This document shows, piece by piece, positions 25,670 to 35,005 of a stretch of 64,000 bases of DNA. How positions within the stretch are numbered: the first letter of the stretch is position 1; every line of letters starts with the position of its first letter. A program made the position numbers and the translations under genes. Under the pieces are notes generated by a model. It had not been told where the DNA came from and did no database searches. It saw only the letters and a program-made list of their open reading frames with translations. Source of the stretch: Maribellus sp. CM-23 (GTDB lineage Bacteria; Bacteroidota; Bacteroidia; Bacteroidales; Prolixibacteraceae); the NCBI RefSeq assembly GCF_021354595.1, contig NZ_JADWYJ010000005.1, forward strand, positions 434,001 through 498,000, in the 5' to 3' direction.

Positions 25670-26863
25670 ATGAGCAAAAAAGTGGTTTTGGCATTTAGCG
25701 GGGGGCTCGATACCTCGTTTTGCGTAAAGTATTTAAAAGAGGAAAAAGGTTTTGATGTTTATACAGCCATCGCCAACACAGGAGGTTTCTCGGATGAGGA
25801 ACTAAAGGCGATCGAGCAAAGAGCGTTGGCTCTGGGGGCTGTTCAGCACGTTACCCTCGATGTTACCAACGAGTATTACGAAAAGTGCATCCGATACATG
25901 GTTTTCGGAAATGTGCTCCGAAACAATACCTATCCTATTTCGGTAAGCTCGGAGCGCGCGTTTCAGGCCATTGCCACCATTGAGTATGCCAAGGAAATTG
26001 GGGCAACTGCCATTGCGCACGGAAGTACCGGTGCCGGAAACGACCAGATTCGTTTCGACCTTACTTTCCAGGTGCTGGCGCCCGAAATAGAAATTATTAC
26101 GCCTACCCGCGATTTATTGCTGACCCGTCAGCAGGAAATTGACTACCTGAAAAAACACGGGTACGAGGCGGATTTTTCCAAAATGGAGTACTCCATTAAC
26201 CAAGGGCTTTGGGGCACCAGTGTTGGCGGTAAGGAAACGTTGACTACCGATAAAAATTTACCGGAAAGCGCTTACCCGAAACAACTGGAGACAACCGACG
26301 AACAGGTAATTGAACTCGGTTTTGAAAAAGGTGAGTTTGTGGCATTAAACGGCGAGTTTTATGAAAATGGCCCGGAAATTATCCGTGCACTGGAAGAAAT
26401 TGCATCGAAATACGCCATTGGCCGCGATACGCATGTGGGAGATACCATTATTGGCATTAAAGGCCGCGTTGGTTTTGAGGCCGCAGCGCCGCTGATCATT
26501 ATCAAAGCACATCATTTGCTCGAAAAACATACGCTTACCAAATGGCAGATGTACTGGAAAGAACAGCTGGGCAACTGGTACGGAATGTTCCTGCACGAAG
26601 CCATGTACCAGGAACCGGTAATGCGCAACATCGAGGATTTTCTGGAATCGACACAGGAAAAGGTGACCGGTAAGGTGATCGTGAAATTGCGTCCGTATCA
26701 TTTCGACCTGGTAGGAATTGAGTCGGAACACGATCTGATGAATTCCGGATTCGGACAATACGGCGAAACAGTGGAAGCCTGGACCGCCGAAGACGTAAAA
26801 GGATTTACCAAAATTTTGTCGAACTCGTTGAAGATATACAACAAGGTAAACGGAGATTTATAA
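25670..26863 (+). CDS. argG: Argininosuccinate synthase
   Basis: Encodes 397 residues from the ATG at 25670; the frame is open to a TTG at 25637 inside the leader stem, which is rejected. The ATP pyrophosphatase loop is AFSGGLDTSF, and the segment GATAIAHGSTGAGNDQIRFD is the citrulline/aspartate site. It joins citrulline and aspartate with ATP to argininosuccinate, the seventh step of arginine synthesis. It follows argR and the GNAT gene on the same strand. Confidence 0.96.
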   Translation: MSKKVVLAFSGGLDTSFCVKYLKEEKGFDVYTAIANTGGFSDEELKAIEQRALALGAVQHVTLDVTNEYYEKCIRYMVFGNVLRNNTYPISVSSERAFQAIATIEYAKEIGATAIAHGSTGAGNDQIRFDLTFQVLAPEIEIITPTRDLLLTRQQEIDYLKKHGYEADFSKMEYSINQGLWGTSVGGKETLTTDKNLPESAYPKQLETTDEQVIELGFEKGEFVALNGEFYENGPEIIRALEEIASKYAIGRDTHVGDTIIGIKGRVGFEAAAPLIIIKAHHLLEKHTLTKWQMYWKEQLGNWYGMFLHEAMYQEPVMRNIEDFLESTQEKVTGKVIVKLRPYHFDLVGIESEHDLMNSGFGQYGETVEAWTAEDVKGFTKILSNSLKIYNKVNGDL

Positions 26864-26945
26864 GAATTTTGAATTTCGATTGACGAATGCCGATAGATGA
26901 GAAAAATCTGAAATCTTAATTCGTTAGTCATCAATCGCCAATCAA

Positions 26946-27914
26946 ATGGTTAAAGTTGGAATTATAGGAGGAGCCGGGTACACAGCCGGTGAGTTGTTGC
27001 GTATTCTTATTCATCATCCGGAGGCGGAGGTGGTGTTTGTGCAGAGTACAAGTAATGCCGGAAATGCTGTTTCAAACGTGCATGTTGACTTGCTGGGCGA
27101 TACCGACCTGGTTTTTACGGAAGAAATGCCTTTTGAGAAGGCAGATGTGATTTTCCTGTGCATGGGGCACGGAAAATCGAAAGAATTTGTGGAGCAAAAT
27201 AACCTGCCCGAAAGTCTGAAGGTCATCGACCTGAGTCATGATTTTCGTCTGAAAAGAGCAGGAAACGATTTTATATACGGTTTGCCCGAGTTAAACCGCG
27301 AAGCCATAAAATCGGCCCAATACATTGCCAATCCGGGCTGTTTTGCCACCGGAATTCAACTGGCATTTTTGCCTTTGGCCGAGAGAGGTTTGTTAAAAGA
27401 CGAAGTACATGTTCAGGCCATTACCGGTTCAACCGGCGCCGGACAAAAGCCTACTTCCACGTCGCATTTTAGCTGGCGTAACAACAACCTGTCGGCCTAT
27501 AAAATTTTTGAACACCAGCACGAAGGCGAAATTCTTCAAAGCTGGAAACAGTTGCAACCCGGTTTTGAGAGCGGTTTTAATTTTGTTCCGATTCGCGGAA
27601 ACCATACGCGTGGTATTTTTGTTGCCGCTTATACCAATTACAATGGTTCGCTCGAAGAGGCAACCGAGATTTACAAAAACTATTACGCCGGTCATCCGTT
27701 TGTTTTTGTGGTAGACGAAAATCCATCCGTAAAACAGGTGGTGAATACCAATAAAGCCGTTGTTTATCTCGAAAAACACGGTGATAAACTGGTGGTGATT
27801 ACGGTAACCGATAACCTTTTGAAAGGTGCTTCCGGGCAGGCGGTTCAGAATATGAACCTGATGTTCGGACTGGATGAAAAAGCAGGACTGGGTTTAAAAC
27901 CTGTTGCTTTTTAG
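26946..27914 (+). CDS. argC: N-acyl-gamma-glutamyl-phosphate reductase
   Basis: Encodes 322 residues. The Rossmann motif GGAGYTAGELLRIL is at the N-terminus, and the catalytic cysteine is in NPGCFATGIQLA. It reduces the acylglutamyl phosphate with NADPH to the semialdehyde. It follows argG after 82 bases of AT-rich sequence. If this organism uses succinylated intermediates (see argF'), the substrate would be the N-succinyl form. Confidence 0.93.
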   Translation: MVKVGIIGGAGYTAGELLRILIHHPEAEVVFVQSTSNAGNAVSNVHVDLLGDTDLVFTEEMPFEKADVIFLCMGHGKSKEFVEQNNLPESLKVIDLSHDFRLKRAGNDFIYGLPELNREAIKSAQYIANPGCFATGIQLAFLPLAERGLLKDEVHVQAITGSTGAGQKPTSTSHFSWRNNNLSAYKIFEHQHEGEILQSWKQLQPGFESGFNFVPIRGNHTRGIFVAAYTNYNGSLEEATEIYKNYYAGHPFVFVVDENPSVKQVVNTNKAVVYLEKHGDKLVVITVTDNLLKGASGQAVQNMNLMFGLDEKAGLGLKPVAF

Positions 27915-28001
27915 TAAAAAAATGAGAATTAGAAATTAATAATTGGAGGAAGAACTGTTCCGGCTTTGTGCTTTCAGCTTTGTACTTCCAACTTGAAGAA
28001 T

Positions 28002-29156
28002 ATGAAACTATTTGATGTATACCCGCTTTTTGACATTACCCCGGTAAAAGCCGAAGGGTGTTATGTTTGGGACAAGGATGGAAACAAGTACCTCGATTTG
28101 TACGGAGGACATGCGGTAATTTCCATTGGCCACAGCCATCCGGCCTATGTACAAAAAATTTCGGATCAGTTGTCGCAGATCGGATTTTATTCCAACTCTG
28201 TTCAGAATCCGTTGCAACACGAGTTGGCGGATAAACTGGGCAAGGTTTCCGGATGCGATGAATACAGTCTTTTCCTTTGTAACTCGGGTGCTGAAGCCAA
28301 CGAAAATGCCTTGAAGCTGGCGTCGTTTATCACCGGTAAGAAAAAGATTATCAGTTATAAAAAAGGGTTTCACGGCCGGACTTCGGCAGCGGTAGCGATT
28401 ACCGATAACCCGAAGATTGTGGCACCGGTAAACGAGAGCCCCAACGCGGTAATTCTTCCGTTTAACGATATTGAAGCCACTGAGGAAGTTTTGAAAAACG
28501 GCGATGTAGCGGCTGTAATTGTGGAAGGGATCCAGGGAATCGGCGGAATTCGCCTGCCGGATATCGCCTTTTTGCAACAGCTGAAAAAGCTTACCGAAAA
28601 ATACGTGGCTGCCTTAATTCTGGATGAAATTCAGTCGGGTTACGGACGTAGCGGGCGTTTCTTTGCCTTTCAGTATGCCGGAATCAAACCGGATATCATT
28701 ACCCTCGCAAAAGGAATGGGCAACGGTTTTCCGATTGGTGGTGTGCTGATTCAGCCCGAAATTGAACCCTGGTACGGAATGTTGGGAACCACTTTTGGGG
28801 GGAACCACCTGGCTTGTGCAGCAGCCATTGCTGTGCTGGATGTAATTCAGAACGAAAGTCTGGTAGAGAATGCCGAGAAAACAGGGAACTACCTGATGGA
28901 AAGCCTGACGGCGATGGACGGCGATTTTGAAGTGCGTGGAAAAGGTTTGATGATTGGGATGGAGTTTCCGTTCCCGATCGCTGAAATTCGTAAAAAGCTT
29001 TTGTTTGACTATGGCATTTTTACGGGTGTTTCGGGGCAAAACATCATCCGTTTGTTGCCGCCGCTTGGGTTAACAATTGCGCAGGCCGACGAATTTTTGG
29101 CCGCCTTTGAAGCCGTTTACGCAGATGTTTCAGCTACGTTTGCTGAAAAGAAATAG
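28002..29156 (+). CDS. argD: Acylornithine aminotransferase
   Basis: Encodes 384 residues from the ATG at 28002; the frame extends to a TTG at 27966, which is not a likely start. Class III aminotransferase features include the PLP phosphate site (LCNSGAEANENALKLA), LILDEIQSGYGRSG, and the PLP lysine in ITLAKGMGNGFPIGG. It interconverts N-acylglutamate semialdehyde and N-acylornithine using glutamate. Acetyl or succinyl preference cannot be read from the sequence. Confidence 0.92.
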   Translation: MKLFDVYPLFDITPVKAEGCYVWDKDGNKYLDLYGGHAVISIGHSHPAYVQKISDQLSQIGFYSNSVQNPLQHELADKLGKVSGCDEYSLFLCNSGAEANENALKLASFITGKKKIISYKKGFHGRTSAAVAITDNPKIVAPVNESPNAVILPFNDIEATEEVLKNGDVAAVIVEGIQGIGGIRLPDIAFLQQLKKLTEKYVAALILDEIQSGYGRSGRFFAFQYAGIKPDIITLAKGMGNGFPIGGVLIQPEIEPWYGMLGTTFGGNHLACAAAIAVLDVIQNESLVENAEKTGNYLMESLTAMDGDFEVRGKGLMIGMEFPFPIAEIRKKLLFDYGIFTGVSGQNIIRLLPPLGLTIAQADEFLAAFEAVYADVSATFAEKK

Positions 29157-29188
29157 AATGTAAAACATGAACGACTAATTTGCCGGTT

Positions 29189-29989
29189 ATGAACAACAAA
29201 AAAATAGCAATAATAGGTGTAGGAAACATGGGGGGCGCTATCGCCATTGGTCTCGTGAAGTCCGGTTTTGTGCCCGCTTCCGACATCTCGGTTTCCGACC
29301 GAAAAGAAAGCACACTCGCTAAATTAGCTGAGTTGGGCGTCAACACTTTTACCGATAACCTGGAGGCAGCCAAAAATGCCGAGGTGGTGATTGTGGCTGT
29401 AAAACCGTATCATATCGAAGGCGTGCTCAAAGAAATCAAAGGAGCACTTTCGGCAGAAAAGATCTTGATTTCAATTGTTTCCGGAGTAGGAATGAACGAA
29501 CTGGCAGAAATGGCCGGGACCGACATCCCGATTTTCAGGGTAATGCCCAATACAGCGATCGCACTGCGCGAGTCGCTGACCTGTATTTCAGCCAACGGAA
29601 ACACGGCTCCGCATAAAGATTTTGTGGTGGAGATGTTTAACAATATGGGTAAAACGGTTGAAATTCCGGAAGAGTTGATGGCGGCTGCAACCGTTCTTTC
29701 TTCCTGCGGAATTGCTTACGCATTGCGTTACATTCGTGCTGCCATGCAGGGAGGAATCGAGATTGGCTTTGGGGCAGAAATGGCCCAGTTTATTACGGCT
29801 CAAACCGTAAAAGGAGCTACCGAACTGCTTTTGCAATCGGGTCATCACCCGGAAAGGGAGATCGATAAAGTTACAACCCCGATGGGCGTGACCATTACCG
29901 GGTTGAACGAAATGGAGCACAAAGGTTTCAGCGCCTCGCTGATACAGGGAGTACTGGCATCGTACAAAAAAATTGCTCCAACAAAGTAA
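29189..29989 (+). CDS. proC: Pyrroline-5-carboxylate reductase
   Basis: Encodes 266 residues from the ATG at 29189; a TTG at 29180 is also in frame. The Rossmann motif GVGNMGGAIAIGL is at the N-terminus, and the C-terminal dimer signature is VTTPMGVTITGLNEME. It makes proline from pyrroline-5-carboxylate with NAD(P)H. It begins the proline block (proC, proB, proA) that lies inside the arginine cluster; both pathways start from glutamate. Confidence 0.93.
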   Translation: MNNKKIAIIGVGNMGGAIAIGLVKSGFVPASDISVSDRKESTLAKLAELGVNTFTDNLEAAKNAEVVIVAVKPYHIEGVLKEIKGALSAEKILISIVSGVGMNELAEMAGTDIPIFRVMPNTAIALRESLTCISANGNTAPHKDFVVEMFNNMGKTVEIPEELMAAATVLSSCGIAYALRYIRAAMQGGIEIGFGAEMAQFITAQTVKGATELLLQSGHHPEREIDKVTTPMGVTITGLNEMEHKGFSASLIQGVLASYKKIAPTK

Positions 29990-30072
29990 AGAACAAGGCA
30001 GCGGTTCGGTAGAATTGCCGGCCGCCGATAAATAAAATTGGTACCCCTACACCAATTTGGAGATGAAGAAAA

Positions 30073-31176
30073 ATGCAATTTCGATATAAAAAAATAACCA
30101 TAAAAGTTGGCAGCAATGTATTGGCCAAATCCGACGGGACATTGAATGTGTCTCGCATCGCGCATTTGGTTGATCAGATTGCTTTTCTGCACAAAAATGG
30201 AGTGGAGGTTGTGTTGGTGTCTTCCGGGGCGGTGGCTGCCGGACGCGCCGTGATGCAGCCTTGCAAAAAAACAGACGCCGTATCGCAACGCCAGTTGTGG
30301 GCTGCCCTGGGACAGGTGAAACTGATCTCACGTTATTCTGATTTTTTTCAGGAAGACGGCCTGGTTTGTGCCCAGGTGCTTACCACCAAAGAGAATTTTT
30401 CGAGCCGTGGGCATTACCTGAACATGAAAAACTGTTTCAGCACGTTGCTTGAAAACAAAGTGATCCCGATTGTAAACGAGAACGATACAATTTCGGTTAC
30501 CGAGCTGATGTTTACCGACAACGATGAGCTCTCGGGACTGATCGCTTCAATGGTGGATTCCGAAGCCCTGATCATTCTGAGTAACATCGACGGAGTTTAT
30601 AATGCCCACCCCAAAAGTGAGGATGCAAAGCTGATCGAACGAATTGAAATTACAGACAACGAAGCTCAAAATGCGATTTCTTCCGAGCGTTCGAATTTTG
30701 GCCGCGGCGGAATGCTGACCAAGTTCAGAATAGCCAAAAAAGTGGCCGGCGACGGAATTGGAGTACACGTGGCCAACGGTACCCGCGATAATGTACTGAT
30801 TGATTTACTTGACGTTCAGCAATCGTTAAAGCATACCTTTTTTGTTCCCAACGAAAAGCCATCGAGTGGCGTAAAAAAATGGATCGCTTATTCGGATGGC
30901 TTTGCAAAAGGACAGATTGTAGTGAATGCTGGTGCGGTTAATGCACTGACTTCGGAAAAGGCAGTTAGCTTGCTGCCGGTGGGTGTGGTGCGTATAGATA
31001 CCGAATTTAAAAAAGGCGACCTGATCAAAATTCTTGACGAGAAAGGAGAAACGGTGGGACTTGGGAAGGCCGCTTACCATTCAGAAAAATTAGAAAAGGA
31101 AAAACTGTCGGAGAAACAACGACCGGTAGTTCATTACGATTATTTGTACCTCGAAAATAAGAACGGGGCAAGTTAA
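30073..31176 (+). CDS. proB: Glutamate 5-kinase
   Basis: Encodes 367 residues. The amino-acid kinase domain spans about 1-255 (ITIKVGSNVLA, VLVSSGAVAAGRAV, NENDTISV, FGRGGMLTK). A C-terminal PUA domain spans about 270-355. This is the full-length type as in E. coli. It phosphorylates glutamate in the first committed step to proline and is usually inhibited by proline. proA follows after a 195-base gap that holds a strong hairpin. Confidence 0.94.
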   Translation: MQFRYKKITIKVGSNVLAKSDGTLNVSRIAHLVDQIAFLHKNGVEVVLVSSGAVAAGRAVMQPCKKTDAVSQRQLWAALGQVKLISRYSDFFQEDGLVCAQVLTTKENFSSRGHYLNMKNCFSTLLENKVIPIVNENDTISVTELMFTDNDELSGLIASMVDSEALIILSNIDGVYNAHPKSEDAKLIERIEITDNEAQNAISSERSNFGRGGMLTKFRIAKKVAGDGIGVHVANGTRDNVLIDLLDVQQSLKHTFFVPNEKPSSGVKKWIAYSDGFAKGQIVVNAGAVNALTSEKAVSLLPVGVVRIDTEFKKGDLIKILDEKGETVGLGKAAYHSEKLEKEKLSEKQRPVVHYDYLYLENKNGAS

Positions 31177-31303
31177 AACTGAATTATAAAAGGACAGATT
31201 ATATGTAAAAACAGCTCAGGGTAACTTTCAACAAAAGCCGGTTCAACGGCAATCATTCATTCTCCCTTTTTTTGATGCCCTAATTGATAACGTATTCTGA
31301 GCT

Positions 31304-31327
31304 CCCTCTCCCTCCCCCGGGAGAGGG
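31304..31327. repeat. GC-rich palindrome between proB and proA
   Basis: A perfect 9-bp stem CCCTCTCCC (31304-31312) / GGGAGAGGG (31319-31327) has a 6-base loop and lies 45 bases before the proA start. The sequence has the look of dispersed intergenic palindromes. It has no real T tract and could act as an RNA-stabilising hairpin. Confidence 0.5.
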
Positions 31328-31371
31328 TTATTTCGAAACCAGTGCTTTTTAAAGCCATAATAAATAAAGAA

Positions 31372-32622
31372 ATGAAGATCGAACAACAACTGAAGAAAGT
31401 CCTTGAAGCATCGCGTCAGCTCAATCTGGTTGAGAACGATCGCGTGAAGGAAGTGTTGCTGGAAGTAGCCGCTCAGGCCCGGGCAAATACCGCTTATATT
31501 CTGGAAGAAAACCAGAAAGATCTAAGCAGGATGGACCCCGAAGATCCCAAATACGACCGCCTGAAACTTACGAAGGAAAGGATTGAAGGAATTGCCTCCG
31601 ACATGGAGAACGTGGCTTTGCTGGATAGCCCGGTTGGAATAACGCTGAAAGAAATGGATCGTCCGAATGGCTTGAAAATCAAAAAAGTGACGGTTCCGTT
31701 TGGGGTGATCGGTATTATTTATGAAGCGCGTCCGAATGTTACGTTCGATGTGTTTGCGCTTTGCCTGAAGTCGGGTAACGCTTGTGTGCTGAAAGGTGGA
31801 AGCGACGCCATTGATTCGAACCAGGCCATTGTTTCGATCATTCAGGATGTTCTGAAGAAATTCGGATTAAACGAAAATACAGTTGCTTTGCTGCCGGCGG
31901 GCCGCGAAGAAACCAACGAAATGTTACGTGCACATGGTTACATCGACCTGATCATTCCGCGGGGAAGCCAAGGACTGATCAATTTTGTGCGCGAAAATGC
32001 CACTATCCCGGTAATTGAAACAGGGGCCGGAATTTGCCATACCTATTTTGATGAGTTTGGAGATGCTGAAAAGGGTCGCGAAATTATTTTCAATGCAAAA
32101 ACACGCCGTCCGTCGGTTTGTAATGCCTTGGATTGTTTGGTGATTCATGAAAGCAGGTTGAATGAACTTCCGGCTTTTGGTACAAAGTTGCTCGAAGAGA
32201 AAGTAGTGATTTATGCCGATGAGCGCTCGTACGAAGTATTGAGAGGAAAGTATCCCCAGGATTTGCTTTTTCAGGCTACTCCCGAAAGTTATGGTACGGA
32301 GTTCCTGTCGCTGAAAATGTCGGTAAAAACCGTGGATAGTTTTGACGAGGCCGTTTCGCATATCAGTCAGTACAGTTCAAAACACAGCGAAGCCATTGTA
32401 AGCGAAAACGCTGAGCGTATCGGCACTTTCCGAAAACTGGTGGATGCATCGGCAGTGTATTCCAACGCATCAACTGCTTACACCGACGGAGCTCAGTTTG
32501 GGCTGGGGGCAGAGATCGGGATCAGTACGCAAAAGCTGCACGCACGGGGCCCGATGGCCCTGGAAGAATTAACCAGTTATAAATGGATTGTTGAAGGAAA
32601 CGGGCAGGTAAGGCCCACTTAG
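31372..32622 (+). CDS. proA: Gamma-glutamyl phosphate reductase
   Basis: Encodes 416 residues from the ATG at 31372; a GTG at 31342 is in frame but not needed. Aldehyde-dehydrogenase-like fold, with the NADPH site region GVIGIIYEARPNVTFDVFAL, the motif GNACVLKGGSDA, and the catalytic cysteine in TRRPSVCNALDCLV. It reduces glutamyl phosphate to the semialdehyde that cyclises to pyrroline-5-carboxylate. It completes the proline block. Confidence 0.94.
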   Translation: MKIEQQLKKVLEASRQLNLVENDRVKEVLLEVAAQARANTAYILEENQKDLSRMDPEDPKYDRLKLTKERIEGIASDMENVALLDSPVGITLKEMDRPNGLKIKKVTVPFGVIGIIYEARPNVTFDVFALCLKSGNACVLKGGSDAIDSNQAIVSIIQDVLKKFGLNENTVALLPAGREETNEMLRAHGYIDLIIPRGSQGLINFVRENATIPVIETGAGICHTYFDEFGDAEKGREIIFNAKTRRPSVCNALDCLVIHESRLNELPAFGTKLLEEKVVIYADERSYEVLRGKYPQDLLFQATPESYGTEFLSLKMSVKTVDSFDEAVSHISQYSSKHSEAIVSENAERIGTFRKLVDASAVYSNASTAYTDGAQFGLGAEIGISTQKLHARGPMALEELTSYKWIVEGNGQVRPT

Positions 32623-32652
32623 TTGTAAATAATTTCGTAGTAAAAGTTAAGT

Positions 32653-32889
32653 ATGAGCACATTGGAAATACGACATAATATTGTTGAACAGCTGTTGCGG
32701 ATTGAAGATGAATCGTTTTTATCAGCTATAAAAACAATTTTAGAAAACAAAACTACGGAAGATAAACGCCAGCTGAACGATTACCAAAAGGAACGGATTA
32801 AGGTGGCACGAGAACAGCTGAGACTGAACGGGACGATTTCGCACTACGAACTGCAAAAGGAGGTTGGGAAATGGCTGCACGGGAGATAA
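32653..32889 (+). CDS. Antitoxin of a type II toxin-antitoxin pair
   Basis: Encodes 78 residues, helical and charged. Its position just before, and 19 bases overlapping, a ParE/RelE-type toxin gene identifies it as the antitoxin. The stretch VEQLLRIEDESFLSAIKTIL, with an acidic and basic C-terminus, resembles small Bacteroidetes addiction-module antitoxins that lack a recognised DNA-binding fold. It starts 30 bases after proA. Confidence 0.75.
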   Translation: MSTLEIRHNIVEQLLRIEDESFLSAIKTILENKTTEDKRQLNDYQKERIKVAREQLRLNGTISHYELQKEVGKWLHGR

Positions 32890-33164
32890 TCTGGTCAAGA
32901 GAGGCAAAAGTCGATTTGTATACCATTCTTGATTATTACAAAAAGAAAGGTTCGACGGCTTATGGTAGTGAATTGAATTCACGGGTTAGCAAATCTCTGC
33001 AGAAAATTGCTAAACATCCTTTAAAGGGAAATGAAACAGCTTTACCTACGGTTCGTACTATGACATCGAAGGACTGTCAGATTATTTATGAAATATTTGA
33101 CAAGCAGATACTGGTGGTTATGCTATGCGATCATTGCCGGAACAATAATGAAGACTGTTGGTAA
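32871..33164 (+). CDS. ParE/RelE-superfamily toxin
   Basis: Encodes 97 residues. The pattern IIWSREAKVDLYTILDYYKK at the N-terminus and a C-terminal IYEIFDKQILVVMLCDHCRN strand pair fit the ParE/RelE toxin fold. ParE members poison gyrase and RelE members cleave mRNA on the ribosome; the sequence does not decide between them. The gene overlaps its antitoxin by 19 bases, and the pair sits between proA and argF' in the same orientation. Confidence 0.82.
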   Translation: MAAREIIWSREAKVDLYTILDYYKKKGSTAYGSELNSRVSKSLQKIAKHPLKGNETALPTVRTMTSKDCQIIYEIFDKQILVVMLCDHCRNNNEDCW

Positions 33165-33259
33165 ACAGAAGTAGAAATTGAAAATAAAGACCAAATCATA
33201 AGATAGGTAAACACCGTAATTTTAAGTGTTTCCTCAATAAACAAAACAATTTTAAGCAC

Positions 33260-34207
33260 GTGAAAAAGTTTATCTCTGTAAAAGACCTGCCCAGCATTGA
33301 GAAAGCGATTGAAACCGCATTTGAAGTCAAGAAAAACCCATACGGATTTCAGCACCTCGGGAAAAATAAAACCATGGTGTTGGTGTTCTTTAATTCCAGT
33401 TTACGTACGCGTTTAAGTACACAAAAAGCTGCCATGAACATGGGAATGAATACCATGGTGCTGAATGTTACCGAAGACAGCTGGCAGCTGGAGTCGGAAA
33501 TGGGAGTTGTGATGGATGGTAAGAATGCGGAACATTTACGCGAGGCAATTCCGGTAATCGGAAGATATTGCGATGTGATTGGGGTAAGGGCTTTTGCGAA
33601 GTTCGAAGATAAAGAGGCCGACTATTCGGAGCGGATTCTGAATCAGTTTGTTGATTATGCCGGAGTTCCGGTAGTTAGCATGGAAGGTGCTACCCGTCAC
33701 CCGCTGCAAAGTTATGCCGACCTGGTGACCATTGAAGAGTTTAAAAAAGTGGATCGCCCCAAAGTGGTGCTTACCTGGGCACCGCATCCGCGGGCATTGC
33801 CCCAGGCGGTAGCCAACTCGTTTGTGGAATGGATGCGCGAAACCGACTACGAACTGGTGGTGACGCATCCCGAAGGTTATGAACTGGCGCCCGAGTTTAT
33901 GGGAGATGTAAAGGTTGAGTACGATCAGAAAAAAGCATTTGAAGGGGCTGATTTTGTGTATGCCAAAAACTGGGCGTCGTACACGCATTACGGGCAAATT
34001 CTCTCAAAAGACTTTGGCTGGACGGTTGATGAGGCCAAAATGGCTTTAACCAACGAGGCCAAATTTATGCACTGTTTGCCGGTTCGCCGCAATGTGGTGG
34101 TGACCGACGGAGTGATTGACAGCCCCAATTCAATTGTGGTGGAAGAAGCCTACAACCGCCAGGTAACGGCGCAAGCTGTTTTAAAAATGATTTTGGAAGA
34201 TTTATAA
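33260..34207 (+). CDS. argF': Acylornithine transcarbamylase, probably N-succinylornithine type (ArgF')
   Basis: Encodes 315 residues from a GTG start. The carbamoyl-phosphate site is NSSLRTRLS (about 45-53), HPLQ is at 147-150, and HCLP is at 271-274. The long N-terminal form with FFNSSLRTRLSTQKAA is the AOTCase/SOTCase group, not classical ornithine transcarbamylase. From memory of the structural literature, Glu92 in Xanthomonas (acetyl) versus Pro90 in Bacteroides fragilis (succinyl) sets acyl preference. The aligned residue here, just before EHL, is Ala90, so the acetyl-selecting Glu is absent. Succinylornithine is therefore the likelier substrate (inference). Confidence 0.85.
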   Translation: MKKFISVKDLPSIEKAIETAFEVKKNPYGFQHLGKNKTMVLVFFNSSLRTRLSTQKAAMNMGMNTMVLNVTEDSWQLESEMGVVMDGKNAEHLREAIPVIGRYCDVIGVRAFAKFEDKEADYSERILNQFVDYAGVPVVSMEGATRHPLQSYADLVTIEEFKKVDRPKVVLTWAPHPRALPQAVANSFVEWMRETDYELVVTHPEGYELAPEFMGDVKVEYDQKKAFEGADFVYAKNWASYTHYGQILSKDFGWTVDEAKMALTNEAKFMHCLPVRRNVVVTDGVIDSPNSIVVEEAYNRQVTAQAVLKMILEDL

Positions 34208-34244
34208 AAAGAAACCTCGCATCTTTGTGGCTTACGAAAAACTA

Positions 34245-34976
34245 ATGAGTAAAAAAATAGAAATCATCCCGGCCATTGACCTGATAGAAGGGAAATGTGT
34301 GCGGCTTTCGCAGGGAGATTACAACCAGAAAACGGTGTACAACGAAAATCCCCTGGAGGTGGCGCAGATGTTTGAAGACGTCGGTGTTTCGCGTTTACAC
34401 CTGGTAGACCTCGATGGGGCAAAAGCCCAGCATATTGTGAACTACAAAGTGCTGGAGACCATTGCCACCAAAACAAAACTGGTGATTGATTTTGGCGGAG
34501 GATTAAAAGCCGATAAGGACCTGGAGATTGCCTTTAACTCGGGTGCCACAATGGTTACCGGTGGAAGTATTGCTGTAAAGCAGAAAGAAACATTTTTGAT
34601 CTGGCTGGAAAAATACGGCAGCGAAAAAATTATCCTGGGAGCCGATGCAAAAGATGGCAAAATAGCAGTTAGTGGCTGGCTGGAGTCAACAGAACTTCCG
34701 GTTGTCGGGTTTATAAAAGAGTACCATCAGCAAGGGATTTCAAAAGTAATCTCGACCGATATCAGCCGCGACGGAATGTTGAGTGGGCCGGCTTTTGACC
34801 TTTATGAGCAGATAATGAAGGAGCTTCCCAAGGTTGAAATTATAGCCAGCGGAGGCATTGCTTCCATGGACGATATATTAAAATTGGATGAAATGGGCGT
34901 GCCGGGTGTGATAACCGGTAAGGCAATCTACGAGAATCGGATAACTTTGAAGGAAATAGAAAGGTTTATACTTTAA
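34245..34976 (+). CDS. hisA: ProFAR isomerase
   Basis: Encodes 243 residues from the ATG at 34245; a GTG at 34227 is in frame but gives an unusual N-terminus. TIM-barrel signatures include EIIPAIDLIEGKCVRLSQGD with the first catalytic Asp, VDLDGAK, and the phosphate site IIASGGIASMDD. It isomerises ProFAR to PRFAR in histidine synthesis. It follows argF' by 37 bases, so the histidine genes appear appended to the arginine cluster. Confidence 0.93.
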   Translation: MSKKIEIIPAIDLIEGKCVRLSQGDYNQKTVYNENPLEVAQMFEDVGVSRLHLVDLDGAKAQHIVNYKVLETIATKTKLVIDFGGGLKADKDLEIAFNSGATMVTGGSIAVKQKETFLIWLEKYGSEKIILGADAKDGKIAVSGWLESTELPVVGFIKEYHQQGISKVISTDISRDGMLSGPAFDLYEQIMKELPKVEIIASGGIASMDDILKLDEMGVPGVITGKAIYENRITLKEIERFIL

Positions 34977-35005
34977 ACTTTAAACCTTCTTCTTTGAAAT
35001 TAAGT

